A stretch of 64,000 bases of DNA. Source: Fulvimarina pelagi HTCC2506 (GTDB lineage Bacteria; Pseudomonadota; Alphaproteobacteria; Rhizobiales; Rhizobiaceae). Under the pieces are notes generated by a model. It made no database searches. It was given only the letters and a program-made list of their open reading frames with translations, and was not told the DNA's origin. The DNA lies in contig NZ_DS022272.1 in assembly GCF_000153705.1 (NCBI RefSeq), positions 3,293,798 through 3,357,797 of the forward strand. The letters are read 5' to 3'. Positions 36,028 to 45,334 of the stretch are shown piece by piece; position 1 is the stretch's first letter, and every line of letters begins with the position of its first letter. A program made the translations under genes and the position numbers.

Positions 36028-36962
36028 TTCCGGAGAGCCGCATAGATCGCCACGACAAGCGAACTCCCGCGGTGGATCATCGGCAAAGTCGCTTGATGAC
36101 CATCGTACCGACGGTCTGCTGTCTCACTCTGTCGCGGACACCTGAACCCTGGCAATCGGCTTTGCGCCACGTTCGCCGACCGTCTTTGACCGTGACGGCG
36201 ACGGTCGCCGCGCGACTGCGTCATGTCCGTAGCAAGTGCGTCCGAGCGCGACGAGCCAACTCTCGGACGTCAAGACGGCTTTATCCCATCGATTGACGCA
36301 CCGCTGGCAGTTCCGACGTGCGAATGCGGGTCTCCGTCCCTGCAAGCTGCAGATCGTCCGAATGCGCCAGCATCTTCTCTGCTCTCTATACTCCCAAAAT
36401 CCCGCCATCGCTCGACTTGGCTGTGGCTCTACGCGCTAACCCTCTCCGCTTAAAGCGACCATCTCTGGGAGGCTGCCCGGCCACGCGAGGGACATGGGCG
36501 CCGCTTACTCACCATCCAATACTCGACTTAGATCGTCTTTGCGACGCGCGGCTCGCAGCAGCCGCCGAGGGAAAGTCGGAGACAAGCGCCTCCGAACAAT
36601 GCGAGAAGTTTCACGCACGAGCCTTCTCCTCTAGCGCTAAAAATGTGCGTAAACCGGAACTCCCATCTCGCGTAGGCGCAATCCAATTCCGCGAAACGAG
36701 AGTCCGATCACATCAAACGACAACTCCGTTCCACACAACAGCAATTCGTATGGGGCGCGCGGCAAGGCTTTTCTAGGCAATGGCGGCGCCAGGGCCGGGT
36801 AGATCCGATTTTGGCTAGCAGGAACATTCGGCGCTAGTACGCTGGCTCATCTAACTATTTTCGTTTCGATTGACCGCGACAGTACTGCCGGGCGACCAGA
36901 AACCAGTTCGCAAAAAGAATCCGCAGCCTATGTCTCCTCTAGACTCTGCTTTTCGAATCGTT
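36028..36962. other. degraded non-coding stretch
   Basis: About 930 bp. Short open frames occur on both strands but none has the codon pattern or motif content of a gene. Base composition is slightly less GC-rich than the flanking genes. Confidence 0.4.
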
Positions 36963-36982
36963 TCGAACGATCGATCGTTCGA
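36963..36982. repeat. perfect 20-base palindrome
   Basis: TCGAACGATCGATCGTTCGA reads identically on both strands. It lies 52 bp before the start of an integrase N-terminal remnant. It could be an operator or a site recognised by a recombinase. Confidence 0.75.
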
Positions 36983-37034
36983 TGGATTTCCGACAGGTCC
37001 ACCGAGCTGGTCCACTCCGGTTAGAGCGCGTTCC

Positions 37035-37163
37035 ATGGCGCACACTGCAAACCTGCGTGTCAAAGGCGGTCGGTACTATTTCCGCACAAAGGTCGCATAC
37101 AATCTGCGTATGCGACTCGGCCGGTCCGAAATCGCACGCTCGTTGCAAACGGGCGAACGATGA
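37035..37163 (+). pseudogene. phage-type integrase N-terminal remnant (DUF6538-like)
   Basis: ATG 37035 opens MAHTANLRVKGGRYYFRTKV, followed by LRMRLGRSEIARSLQTGER and an early stop. The pattern (short N-terminus, G-x-YYFR-x-KV, R-x-x-LG-x-x-EI-x-RSL-x-T) is the N-terminal SAM-like/DUF6538 segment of tyrosine recombinases. The catalytic domain (R...H-x-x-R...Y) is absent from the following 500 bp. This supports past residence of an integrative element in the degraded block to its left. Confidence 0.6.
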
Positions 37164-37676
37164 GCAGCCATTGCAAGTGCTGCGATTTTCGGAACGCCCC
37201 GCCCCGAGTAGCGACTATCAAAATCAGCAGCTGCCGAGCAGCAAGGTGCCGTAGATCTTTTTGAGAATATCGGACCAGCCGGCGCGCCAAGCGAACATGC
37301 ATATGTCCTTTGTTTCGCCGGGTTCACCGCCACCGGTGATAGCACCGTCTGAGACCGCGGCAATGGAGGTGACGCGGCCTATAAGCAGTCGCGCGACATA
37401 GTGAATGGCTGTGCCGCACGCCAGCGTCCTAAGAGGTTACGACCATCGTCAGTCGAGCAGCGCCAGCGTACCTAGGAAGGGGACTCCGTAAAGCCTAGTG
37501 TAGAAGTGCCAGCGACCGCGCGATGAGATAGAACTCGCGAGCGGACCGCCCCGTCGACGCCTCGGCTTGGGGCGCTTCATAAGATACTTTGGTAGCCTCG
37601 ATTGGGCGAGTCGATTTTTCAGATTAAGGTCAGGTAAGGTCGAGTCCCAGGGCCGGGTAACAGACGGACGGCAGTC
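37164..37676. other. non-coding stretch between integrase remnant and decarboxylase gene
   Basis: About 510 bp without a convincing gene. It is the right end of the degraded block and the 3' flank of the decarboxylase operon. No tRNA or clear attachment site seen. Confidence 0.4.
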
Positions 37677-39188
37677 TTATTTGACAGTTGCTGGAGAGCT
37701 TTCGAGGACTGGTTTTGTGTGAGTTGCCGCCGACAGTTCGTCGCCGATCCTGACCACCTCGCGGGCTAGAAGATCGATATCCGCAGAGGTCGTCCGGTGA
37801 TTGCAGATGGCAGCCCTCAGCGTGTGTGAACCCAAAAGCGCGGTATCGGAAAGAACGGCGATGCCTTTGTCCTGTAGCCGCAGCATGATCTCGACGTTTA
37901 GCGCCTTGCACGCAACCTCGTCCAAATTGCCGGGATCGTAGCGGAAGCAGACGATATTGATGACCTGCGGCGCGACGAGCGTCAGACGGGGATGTGCCTC
38001 GACCAGCGAGGCGAGGTGGCGGGCCTGATCGACGTTCTGGTCGATCAACCTGCCGAACTTCGCGGTGCCGTGCTCCTTCAGCAGCATCCAAACCTTCAGC
38101 GCTCGGAAATTTCGCGTCGTCTCCGGTCCGGACTGGTGCAGCCATGGCCCGGCAGCGATGCCGCGCGGTGCGGTTTCGAGGTATTCCGGCATGGTTGCAT
38201 AGGCTTGCCGCAATAGCGCACCGTCGCGGATCAGGGCACAGCCCACCGAAAAGGGCGCATGCAACCATTTGTGCGGATCGAGCGCCAGCGAGTCGGCCCG
38301 CGCCAATCCCTCGACCAGATGAGCGCTTCGCGGCGCTATGGAGAGCAGCGCGCCAATGCAGCCGTCGACATGTAGCCACATGCCTTCGGCGGCGCAGAGA
38401 TCCGCCAGGGCTCCGAGATCGTCGATCGACCCCGTGTTGACGGTTCCGGCAGTCGCGATCACGCAGACGGGACGGAAGCCCTCCGCACGGTCCTCTGCGA
38501 TCGCCTTTCGCAGACGGTCAAGGTCGATGCGGTATGCCTTGTCGCTTGCGATGCGGCGCAACGCCCGGTTGCCGAGGCCGAGCGCTTCGACAGCCTTGCG
38601 GTGACAGCAGTGCACCTGGTCCGATCCGTAAAAGCGTAGGGGCGCCTCTACTGCGGCCACCCCCTCTGCTCGGACATCTATTCCGGCCATGGCGTTCCTC
38701 GCCACGGTCAATCCGATGAGGTTGGCCGCCGATCCGCCGTCGACCAATGTGCCGGCTGTCGTCTTGCTCATACCGACCATCTGGCGGCACCAATCGACGA
38801 CCTGCCGGTCGAGATGAACGGCGGCGTGATCGCCGCCGCCAAGGTTCGATCCCTGTACGCCGGCGAGGAAGTCCGCCAACGCGCCGGTGAAGCTGCCCGA
38901 GCCCATGAACCAGGCCCAGAAACGCGGATGGATGTTGCCCATCGGGTAGGGCATCACCGTATCCTGCAGCTCGCGCATCACCTCGACGAGCGGGGTGGGC
39001 CGGTCGGGAACACAGGCTCGGAAGCCTGCCCTCACCTCTGCCGGGATCGGCTGCCAGACTGGTCGTTCCCGCACCTTGCGTAGGTAGCGCACGGCGTCGG
39101 AGACGGCGCCGACAGCAATCCGTTCGACCTCGGACCAGTCGACCGGGTCGAGCGTCTCCTCGCGCGGAAATGGCGAACCCTCGCGCAT
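37677..39188 (-). CDS. PLP-dependent group II amino-acid decarboxylase
   Basis: A 503-residue enzyme of the aromatic-L-amino-acid/glutamate/cysteine-sulfinate decarboxylase family. It shows MPYPMGNIHPRFWAWFMGSG (substrate-binding start of the family), GTLVDGGSAANLIGLTVARN, VIATAGTVNTGSIDDLG, WLHVDGCIGALL and the PLP lysine in ALDPHKWLHAPFSVGC. The substrate cannot be read. The gene begins 5 bp after a cysteine synthase gene and is the last of a cupin-cysteine synthase-decarboxylase operon, so a sulfur amino acid (cysteate, cysteine sulfinate or a derivative) is a plausible but unproven substrate. Confidence 0.85.
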   Translation of the reverse strand: MREGSPFPREETLDPVDWSEVERIAVGAVSDAVRYLRKVRERPVWQPIPAEVRAGFRACVPDRPTPLVEVMRELQDTVMPYPMGNIHPRFWAWFMGSGSFTGALADFLAGVQGSNLGGGDHAAVHLDRQVVDWCRQMVGMSKTTAGTLVDGGSAANLIGLTVARNAMAGIDVRAEGVAAVEAPLRFYGSDQVHCCHRKAVEALGLGNRALRRIASDKAYRIDLDRLRKAIAEDRAEGFRPVCVIATAGTVNTGSIDDLGALADLCAAEGMWLHVDGCIGALLSIAPRSAHLVEGLARADSLALDPHKWLHAPFSVGCALIRDGALLRQAYATMPEYLETAPRGIAAGPWLHQSGPETTRNFRALKVWMLLKEHGTAKFGRLIDQNVDQARHLASLVEAHPRLTLVAPQVINIVCFRYDPGNLDEVACKALNVEIMLRLQDKGIAVLSDTALLGSHTLRAAICNHRTTSADIDLLAREVVRIGDELSAATHTKPVLESSPATVK

Positions 39189-39193
39189 GGCGG

Positions 39194-40276
39194 TCAGGCC
39201 GCGAACCGGGCGCTGGCGGTCGAGTGCGACAGCGCCATTTCTTCAACGTCCATATCCGCCTCGATGCCCTCGAACAGCGGCGTCGACAGGTAGCGCTCGC
39301 CGGTGTCGGGCAGCATGCAGAGGATGACCGATCCTGCGGGCGCCGTTTCGGCAATCTGCCGGGCGACCGCGAAGGTGGCGCCAGAGGAGATGCCGCAGAA
39401 GATGCCCTCCCGACGCGCAAGTTCTCGGGTCCATTTGATCGCTTCGGGCCCGGCGATCTTGACTACTTCGTCGTAAAAATGGCCCGAAACCGCTTCCTGG
39501 AGCACGTACGGGATGAAATCAGGGGTCCAGCCCTGAATCGGATGTGGCTCGAAAGCAGGATGGCCAGAGGTTGGCGCGCCATCGGAGCCACGGTTCTGCG
39601 CAACGCCGCTCGACAGGAGTGCCGCATTCGCGGGCTCCACCAAGACGATCCGGGTCTCCGGCCGCTCCTTGCGCAACACGCGACCGACACCCGAAACCGT
39701 GCCGCCGGTGCCATAGCCGGTGACGAACCAGTCGAGACGTTGACCGGCGAAGTCGCCAAGGATCTCTCGCGCTGTGGTTGCCGCATGGATGTCGGCATTC
39801 GCTTTTGTCTCGAACTGTCGGGCAAGGAACCATCCGTTGGCCTCGGCCAACTCGACCGCTTTGCGGTACATGCCGTAGCCCTTCTCGGCGCGCGGCGTGA
39901 GCACGACCTTGGCCCCGAGCATACGCATCAGCTTGCGGCGCTCGACTGAGAAGCTGTCGGCCATCGTCACGACGAGCGGGTAACCCTTCTGCGCGCAGAC
40001 GATGGCGAGCCCGATACCCGTATTGCCGCTCGTCGCCTCGATGACGGTCTGGCCCGGTTTGAGCAGACCGCGCCGTTCGGCGTCCTCGATAATGTTCAGC
40101 GCCAGCCGGTCCTTTACGGAACCGGCCGGGTTGAAGAACTCCGCCTTGACGTACAGCGTGGTGTCGCCGACACGGAGGTTGTTGACGCGGATCACGGGCG
40201 TGTCGCCGATGGTATCGAGGACGCTGTCGAACAGACGGCCGCGTCCTCCAGTGGTCCGGAGGGTTGAAGTTTGCAT
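39194..40276 (-). CDS. cysteine synthase family PLP enzyme
   Basis: A 360-residue beta-substituting PLP enzyme of the CysK/CysM/CBS fold. The PLP lysine is in FFNPAGSVKDRLAL, the substrate loop is EATSGNTGIGLAIV, the phosphate-binding glycine loop is VTGYGTGGTVSGVGRVL, and ISSGAT is near the end. ATG 40276 (MQTSTLRTTG) has AGAGGAA upstream; the frame extends 13 codons upstream without support. It would join O-acetyl- or O-phosphoserine with a nucleophile such as sulfide. It is not the only likely copy in such a genome, and its tight linkage to a decarboxylase suggests a specialised product rather than housekeeping cysteine synthesis. Confidence 0.85.
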   Translation of the reverse strand: MQTSTLRTTGGRGRLFDSVLDTIGDTPVIRVNNLRVGDTTLYVKAEFFNPAGSVKDRLALNIIEDAERRGLLKPGQTVIEATSGNTGIGLAIVCAQKGYPLVVTMADSFSVERRKLMRMLGAKVVLTPRAEKGYGMYRKAVELAEANGWFLARQFETKANADIHAATTAREILGDFAGQRLDWFVTGYGTGGTVSGVGRVLRKERPETRIVLVEPANAALLSSGVAQNRGSDGAPTSGHPAFEPHPIQGWTPDFIPYVLQEAVSGHFYDEVVKIAGPEAIKWTRELARREGIFCGISSGATFAVARQIAETAPAGSVILCMLPDTGERYLSTPLFEGIEADMDVEEMALSHSTASARFAA

Positions 40277-40348
40277 CTCTTTTTCCTCTAGCTTTTTCTG
40301 GTCGGTCCGGCTCAACCGACACGGCGGCCGGACCGGTGTGACTGAGGC

Positions 40349-40849
40349 TCAGTTCGTACCGCGCGGATCGTCGGCCGGGTCGACATAGGTGATGCCGAAG
40401 GGGCCGATCGCGTTGATCTGCACGAGGGTTTCATCTTCGATGCGGACGAAGTGGGCCATGCCCGTCGAGATCTGCACGAAGCTGCCAGGCTTCAGGATAG
40501 GCGCCTTGGCGGCGTCGAACTGCTCGCCCGTTCCTATACCGAAACCGCCCGAGAGGACCGTGACATGCTCCTCCTCGGGATGGGTGTGCGGGGGAATGGC
40601 GTAGCCTGCCGGGAACTTGAGCCGCATGACGAATGGCCCTTCCTCGGAAGGACTGCCGTGCAATACCGCAAACTGGACGCCGGGCGGCAAGGTCGCGGGG
40701 CCCGGTTTGAACGTGATATCCTCGACTGCGACCACCTTGTGATGAGCCGTGCCGGGATGGTCGGCATACGCCGGGGCCGCAAGCGTGATCGCCGCGGCCA
40801 ACCCTAACGCGTTCGCAAGGGTGGCTCGTATGCAGGAGTTTGGTCTCAT
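40349..40849 (-). CDS. exported cupin-domain protein
   Basis: A 166-residue protein with a Sec signal peptide (MRPNSCIRATLANALGLAAA, cleavage likely after AYA near residue 29) and one cupin barrel: PPHTHPEEEHVTVLSGGFGI carries the first metal-binding motif, MAHFVRIEDETLVQI the second. Family members of this layout bind a metal and may be dioxygenases, isomerases or binding proteins; function is not known. GAGGAG lies upstream of the ATG. First gene of the operon with the cysteine synthase (72 bp downstream) and decarboxylase; divergent from the BTAD activator gene (115 bp). Confidence 0.8.
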   Translation of the reverse strand: MRPNSCIRATLANALGLAAAITLAAPAYADHPGTAHHKVVAVEDITFKPGPATLPPGVQFAVLHGSPSEEGPFVMRLKFPAGYAIPPHTHPEEEHVTVLSGGFGIGTGEQFDAAKAPILKPGSFVQISTGMAHFVRIEDETLVQINAIGPFGITYVDPADDPRGTN

Positions 40850-40964
40850 CTCTTGCTCCTCTTGAGCGAGTTGCCTGCTTCCAGACCGCGTGTGCGATCC
40901 GAGGATTCAGGAACCGGATCGCTCCGGATGCTGTCCGTGATAGAATGGGCGCAAAGGAGCAGGC

Positions 40965-42968
40965 GTGGAAACGAGCGTGGAAACTCGCGTGGAATCGCAA
41001 AGGCCGGGGCATGACGAAGCCCGACTTGCGCTGGCGATCCGGACGATGGGTCGACTACGGGTGCTGTTTGACGGCCAGACGATCGAGTTTCCGGCGTCGC
41101 GCAAGCTCCGGGCGCTGCTTGCCTATCTTGCGCTCGCGGAGAACCCCGTGGGCCGCAGCCGTCTATGCGATCTGTTGGGGGATCTACCAAGCGATCCCAG
41201 GGGCGAGCTGCGCTGGTATCTCAGCCGACTTCGGGCGGTTCTGAAGCGCGCCGGCGGCCGCCGCGTCGTCGTCGAAGAGGACATGGTGTCTCTCGATCTG
41301 ACAGACACTGCAGTGGATGCGCTCGAGATCCGGAGGATAATGCGCGTCGGGGTGGAGAATGCGGGAATAGACGAGTTGCGCCGCGTGCTGACGCTCTTCA
41401 CCGGCGAATTCCTCGAGGGTCTCGATCTGAAGCGCAGCCCCCAGCTCGATCACTGGCTGGAAGCTCGTCGCAGTTACTTCCGTTCCTGTCATGCTGCTGT
41501 TCTGGCACAGATCATCACGCGCCTGCCGGCCGATGACACGGACACGCGGGAGTTGTGCGAACGATGGACGAGCCTGGCTCCGTTCGAGATGCGTGCGCAC
41601 CTCTCGCTAATGGCATCTCTGCCGAACGTCGAGGCGGAACGCCATTTGGCAGCCGCCGTCCGGCTCTTCGAAGCTGAAGACATGGATGCCGCCCCCCTCG
41701 TGCTCGCGTGGCGCAGACTTCGGGCTACCCCCGCCGCGGTCGCCGAACCGGCTGCCGTTCCCGCCGCGAAGGTCGCTCCTGTCGCTGACCGCGCGTCTCT
41801 GGCTGTGATGCCCTTTCTTGAGCCCGACGCCGTGGCGCCCCGTACCGGTCTCGGGGCTGGCTTGACCCGCGACATCATCGTCCGTCTCGCCAAGCTGCGC
41901 TCAATCTTCGTGATTGCCCAAGGCTCCGTCTTCGCGCTGGCCGAGCGCGGCATCGGCGCCGAGGACGCTGGTCAGCGGTTGAACGTCGACTATGTCGCCA
42001 GCGGCATGGTCCGGCGACGTGCTGGGCGCCTCTCGGTGACAGTCGAACTGGTCGAGGCGCAGAGCGCTCGCATCATTTGGTCGGACGAATACGAGGGTGC
42101 CGAGGACGAGGCCTTTGATGTCCTCGATCAGATCGGAAATATGATCGTATGGTCGATCGCCAGCGAGATCGAGACCGCAGAGAAGAACCGCGCGATCTTG
42201 AGGCCACCGAACTCACTCAACGCCTGGGAGGCCTATCACCGCGGCCTCTGGCACATGTACCGCTTTACCCGGGAAGACAATCAACTCGCACACGGCTTCT
42301 TCCAGCAGTCAGTCGCCACCGATCCGACCTTCTCGCGTGCCCATGCAGGTTTGTCCTTCACGCACTGGCAGAACGCGTTCCAGAAGTGGCAGGACCGGCA
42401 GAGCGAGACCGAGCTTGCCTATGCAGCAGCACAACGGAGCCTGCTTGTCGATGATCACGATCCGGCCGCCCATTGGGCCATGGGCAGGGCACTATGGCTC
42501 AGAAGGGACGAGGGACAGGCGATCGCCGAACTCGAGCGGGCCGTCGATCTCAGCCCGAACTTCGCGCTCGGCCACTACGCGCTTTCCTTCGTTCATTCGC
42601 AGTCGGGCGACCCGATGAAGGCGATCTCGTCGGCCGATCATTCGCAGCGGCTCAGCCCGTTCGATCCACTGCTCTTCGGAATGTACGGCGCGAAAGCAAT
42701 GGCCAATGTCCGGCTCGGCCGGTTCGACGAGGCTGCGGACTGCGCCTTGAGGGCAATGGCACGCCCGAACGCGCACATCATCATCCGACAGATTGCAGCC
42801 CTCTGCCTGGCACTTGCCGGACGCGAGGACGAGGCGCGCGTGGTCGCTGCCAACATACGCGCATCGCTGCCCGGTTACCGGATCGACGAGTTCTTCCGGA
42901 CCTTCAAGTTTCCACCCGAAACGGAAACGCTTTTCCGCAAGGGAGCAACGCAGATCGGATTGAATTGA
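40965..42968 (+). CDS. BTAD transcriptional activator with TolB-like and TPR domains
   Basis: A 667-residue regulator. Residues about 25-115 are a winged-helix domain (MGRLRVLFDGQTIEFPASRK, then the recognition part GELRWYLSRLRAVLKRAGG); residues about 125-245 the BTAD; residues about 270-400 a TolB/FlgO-like region (SLAVMPFLEPDAVAPRTGLG, VDYVASGMVRRRAGRLSVTV); the remainder is tetratricopeptide-like (ALGHYALSFVHSQSGDPMKA). GTG 40965 is chosen because AAAGGAG lies five bases upstream. It is divergent from the cupin-cysteine synthase-decarboxylase operon and is the likely activator. It lacks the AAA ATPase of the larger BTAD protein at 25.9 kb. Confidence 0.85.
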   Translation: METSVETRVESQRPGHDEARLALAIRTMGRLRVLFDGQTIEFPASRKLRALLAYLALAENPVGRSRLCDLLGDLPSDPRGELRWYLSRLRAVLKRAGGRRVVVEEDMVSLDLTDTAVDALEIRRIMRVGVENAGIDELRRVLTLFTGEFLEGLDLKRSPQLDHWLEARRSYFRSCHAAVLAQIITRLPADDTDTRELCERWTSLAPFEMRAHLSLMASLPNVEAERHLAAAVRLFEAEDMDAAPLVLAWRRLRATPAAVAEPAAVPAAKVAPVADRASLAVMPFLEPDAVAPRTGLGAGLTRDIIVRLAKLRSIFVIAQGSVFALAERGIGAEDAGQRLNVDYVASGMVRRRAGRLSVTVELVEAQSARIIWSDEYEGAEDEAFDVLDQIGNMIVWSIASEIETAEKNRAILRPPNSLNAWEAYHRGLWHMYRFTREDNQLAHGFFQQSVATDPTFSRAHAGLSFTHWQNAFQKWQDRQSETELAYAAAQRSLLVDDHDPAAHWAMGRALWLRRDEGQAIAELERAVDLSPNFALGHYALSFVHSQSGDPMKAISSADHSQRLSPFDPLLFGMYGAKAMANVRLGRFDEAADCALRAMARPNAHIIIRQIAALCLALAGREDEARVVAANIRASLPGYRIDEFFRTFKFPPETETLFRKGATQIGLN

Positions 42969-43231
42969 GAAGGGGTGTCGCCGCCATCGCTCATTCGTAT
43001 CCGATTTCGAAGAACCCGGAACGCCTGCTGCTTGAAGTCAAATCGCTGTCGGTTGGTCCGGCCAACATCTCGACCCAGCAAAATACGTGGCCGCGACGCT
43101 ATCGTACACCAAAGCTTCCGTCTCTCCCTAACTAGCAATTCGAAGCACCGACCCCCGACTGCCGGTTCGAGCTCTCGAAGAAGCCATCGAGGCGTGAGAC
43201 TTATGCGCCATCATCGCTCAATAATCCTGCA

Positions 43232-44386
43232 ATGAAGCCGATAGCGTTCTTCGTTCACCATCAGGGCCGCGGCCACGCCAACAGGACTATGGCGATGGTG
43301 GAGGCTTTCTCGCGGACCCGGCCGGTCTCCGTGCTGACTGCCGGTCCGCATCTGTTCGAAGGGTTCGCCAGGGACATCGAACTCGTCGCGCTTCCGAATA
43401 TGATCGGCGCAGCGGTCCCGACACCACGCCTATACGCAGAGCCGACGCCTTCGATCCTTCATTGCGTGCCGCTCGGCCTGAAAGAAATGCGCAGAACGAT
43501 GCGTACTATTCTAGACCATCTCGACGACCGCGGCGTCGGGCTTTTCGTCGTCGACGTTTCATCCGAGATCGCGCTCATGGCGCGTATCGCTTCAGTTCCG
43601 GCGGTTCAGATCCGCATGCACGGTGATCGCTCCGATGCTGGGCATCTTGGTAGTTATGAGTCCAGCGTCGGCATGCTCGCTCCCTATGACGAGCGTCTGG
43701 AGCAGACCGATTTTCCGCGCCACCTCAGGGCGAAGACCTTTTATTCGGGAGGGCTTTGCACCACACGCGATCCGGTTCTTAGCAAAGAGGACGCACGCAG
43801 GAAGCTCGGCCTCGACCAAGCCCGCGAGGTCGTGGTCATTCTCACCGGCGGCGGCGGGGCGGGAACGCCCTACGCTCCGCTGACCGTGGGGGCTCGCGCA
43901 CTTCCGGATGCCGACTGGCTGGTGCTTGGACCAACACTGAAAGAGGGGCACGAGACCGATTTCTCGAATCTTAGGGAGCTGGGTTGGGTGTCGAACGTGA
44001 CCGACTATCTGGCGGCCGCGGATATCGTCATCGCCTCTGCCGGTGATAACACCGTCACGGAAATCGCGCGCGTTGCCCGACCTTTCATTGTCATGCCGGA
44101 ATGGCGCTATTTTGGGGAACAGGCCCGCAAGGCTGAAGCCCTTGCGGCACTCAATGCCGCTGTTTTCGCTCCGCGCTGGCCGGGCGACATCCCAAACTGG
44201 CGGGCGCTGATGGATGAGGCGAGATCCCTTGATACTGCAAGGATAGCCGCGCTCTACGATCCCGAAGCAGCTGACAAGGCAGCAGGCTGGCTTGAACATC
44301 TCACCGACGAACTGTGGAACGAGAAACAGCCAAGGCTTTACGGATCGGTCACCCGGCCGGATGGTGTTGCTGCAGAAGCAAGTTGA
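43232..44386 (+). CDS. GT-B glycosyltransferase (MurG/UGT-like)
   Basis: A 384-residue glycosyltransferase with two Rossmann halves. The N-terminal half opens MKPIAFFVHHQGRGHANRTM (the GRGH-x-N-R loop of MurG-type enzymes); the C-terminal donor-binding half contains VVILTGGGGAGTPYAPLTVG and DYLAAADIVIASAGDNTVTE with the acidic/glycine motif of UDP-sugar enzymes. Sugar donor and acceptor cannot be told. It is the first gene of the carbohydrate cluster and is transcribed alone on the plus strand, converging on a GT2 gene. Confidence 0.8.
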   Translation: MKPIAFFVHHQGRGHANRTMAMVEAFSRTRPVSVLTAGPHLFEGFARDIELVALPNMIGAAVPTPRLYAEPTPSILHCVPLGLKEMRRTMRTILDHLDDRGVGLFVVDVSSEIALMARIASVPAVQIRMHGDRSDAGHLGSYESSVGMLAPYDERLEQTDFPRHLRAKTFYSGGLCTTRDPVLSKEDARRKLGLDQAREVVVILTGGGGAGTPYAPLTVGARALPDADWLVLGPTLKEGHETDFSNLRELGWVSNVTDYLAAADIVIASAGDNTVTEIARVARPFIVMPEWRYFGEQARKAEALAALNAAVFAPRWPGDIPNWRALMDEARSLDTARIAALYDPEAADKAAGWLEHLTDELWNEKQPRLYGSVTRPDGVAAEAS

Positions 44387-44470
44387 AGAGATCGAAGCGA
44401 ACAGAGACGACGGACGGAGCGTTGCAGCGCTTCGAACCTGGAAGTCTACTAGGCGCCGGCGCTCAACTAT

Positions 44471-45334
44471 TCAGCTGAAGCGAACATAGCCGGGTTGGCG
44501 CGCAGCTGCGATCATCTCGGCATCCGGTTCGCGAAGCACCTCGATACTGGCACCAGCTTCCGACCATGCGATCAGTCTTTCTTGAGCGAACTGCCCGAGC
44601 CAGTAGGTCATGCACCAGTATCCGTGCTTTTGAAAGAACAGCCGCGCATTGCGGATGATCGAGTCGAAATGGTTGAGCGGTGGAACATGAACGGGATGGT
44701 GTTGGTGGTAGGCACGGGCATTTGCCGTCCACCAGACCGGGATACGGGCTTTGTCGAGACGTGCCGCGAGGTCGGTTTCTTCTCCGCCATAGCCGATGAA
44801 TCGCTCGTCCATACCTCCGAGGCCATCCCAGAGCGACTTGCGAAGAGCGAATGACAGGCCCCAGAATTCTCCGGAGTTGGTTTCCCTACGCCAGCTTGTC
44901 TGTGGCATTTCGGGTTTCGATGGATGGGGAATACCCACAACGTCGAGCGTCGCAAAGTCGAGCGGTTCGACCAACGCGCCTTCCGGCAAATAAAGAACTT
45001 CGCCGAGAAATAGACCGCGCTCCGAGGTGGCCGCCGCCTCGAAGCTTTCGACGAGGGTCGGGCTTGCGATGCAATCGACGTCGAGAAATATCATCGTATC
45101 GCCATGCGAGGCGCTCGCCGCCGCGTTGCGTGCTCTTGCCAGCGGAAGAACATCGCCCGGCACGGTGAGGAAGCGGACCGGGATGCCAATCTCCGGCAGA
45201 TCCGGTTCGACCTCTTCTTGCATGAAGGCGATAACCAGTTCGTCTGGCGGACGTGTCTGTTCGGCAAGGCTGAGCATCAGGTTGACGAGTTGAACGCGCC
45301 TTCCGCGAACTAGCGTCAGGACGCTGACGCTCAA
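44471..45334 (-). CDS. family 2 glycosyltransferase
   Basis: A 287-residue GT-A enzyme. The nucleotide-binding region reads MSVSVLTLVRGRRVQLVNLM, the metal-binding acidic triad is in DTMIFLDVDCIASPTLVESF (DVD), and a C-terminal galactosyltransferase-like part follows (LRKSLWDGLGGMDERFIGYG, EETDLAARL). Its ATG overlaps the stop of the sucrose-phosphate synthase-like gene by four bases (ATGA), so the two are translationally coupled. No membrane segments, so it acts in the cytoplasm. Donor unknown. Confidence 0.85.
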   Translation of the reverse strand: MSVSVLTLVRGRRVQLVNLMLSLAEQTRPPDELVIAFMQEEVEPDLPEIGIPVRFLTVPGDVLPLARARNAAASASHGDTMIFLDVDCIASPTLVESFEAAATSERGLFLGEVLYLPEGALVEPLDFATLDVVGIPHPSKPEMPQTSWRRETNSGEFWGLSFALRKSLWDGLGGMDERFIGYGGEETDLAARLDKARIPVWWTANARAYHQHHPVHVPPLNHFDSIIRNARLFFQKHGYWCMTYWLGQFAQERLIAWSEAGASIEVLREPDAEMIAAARQPGYVRFS

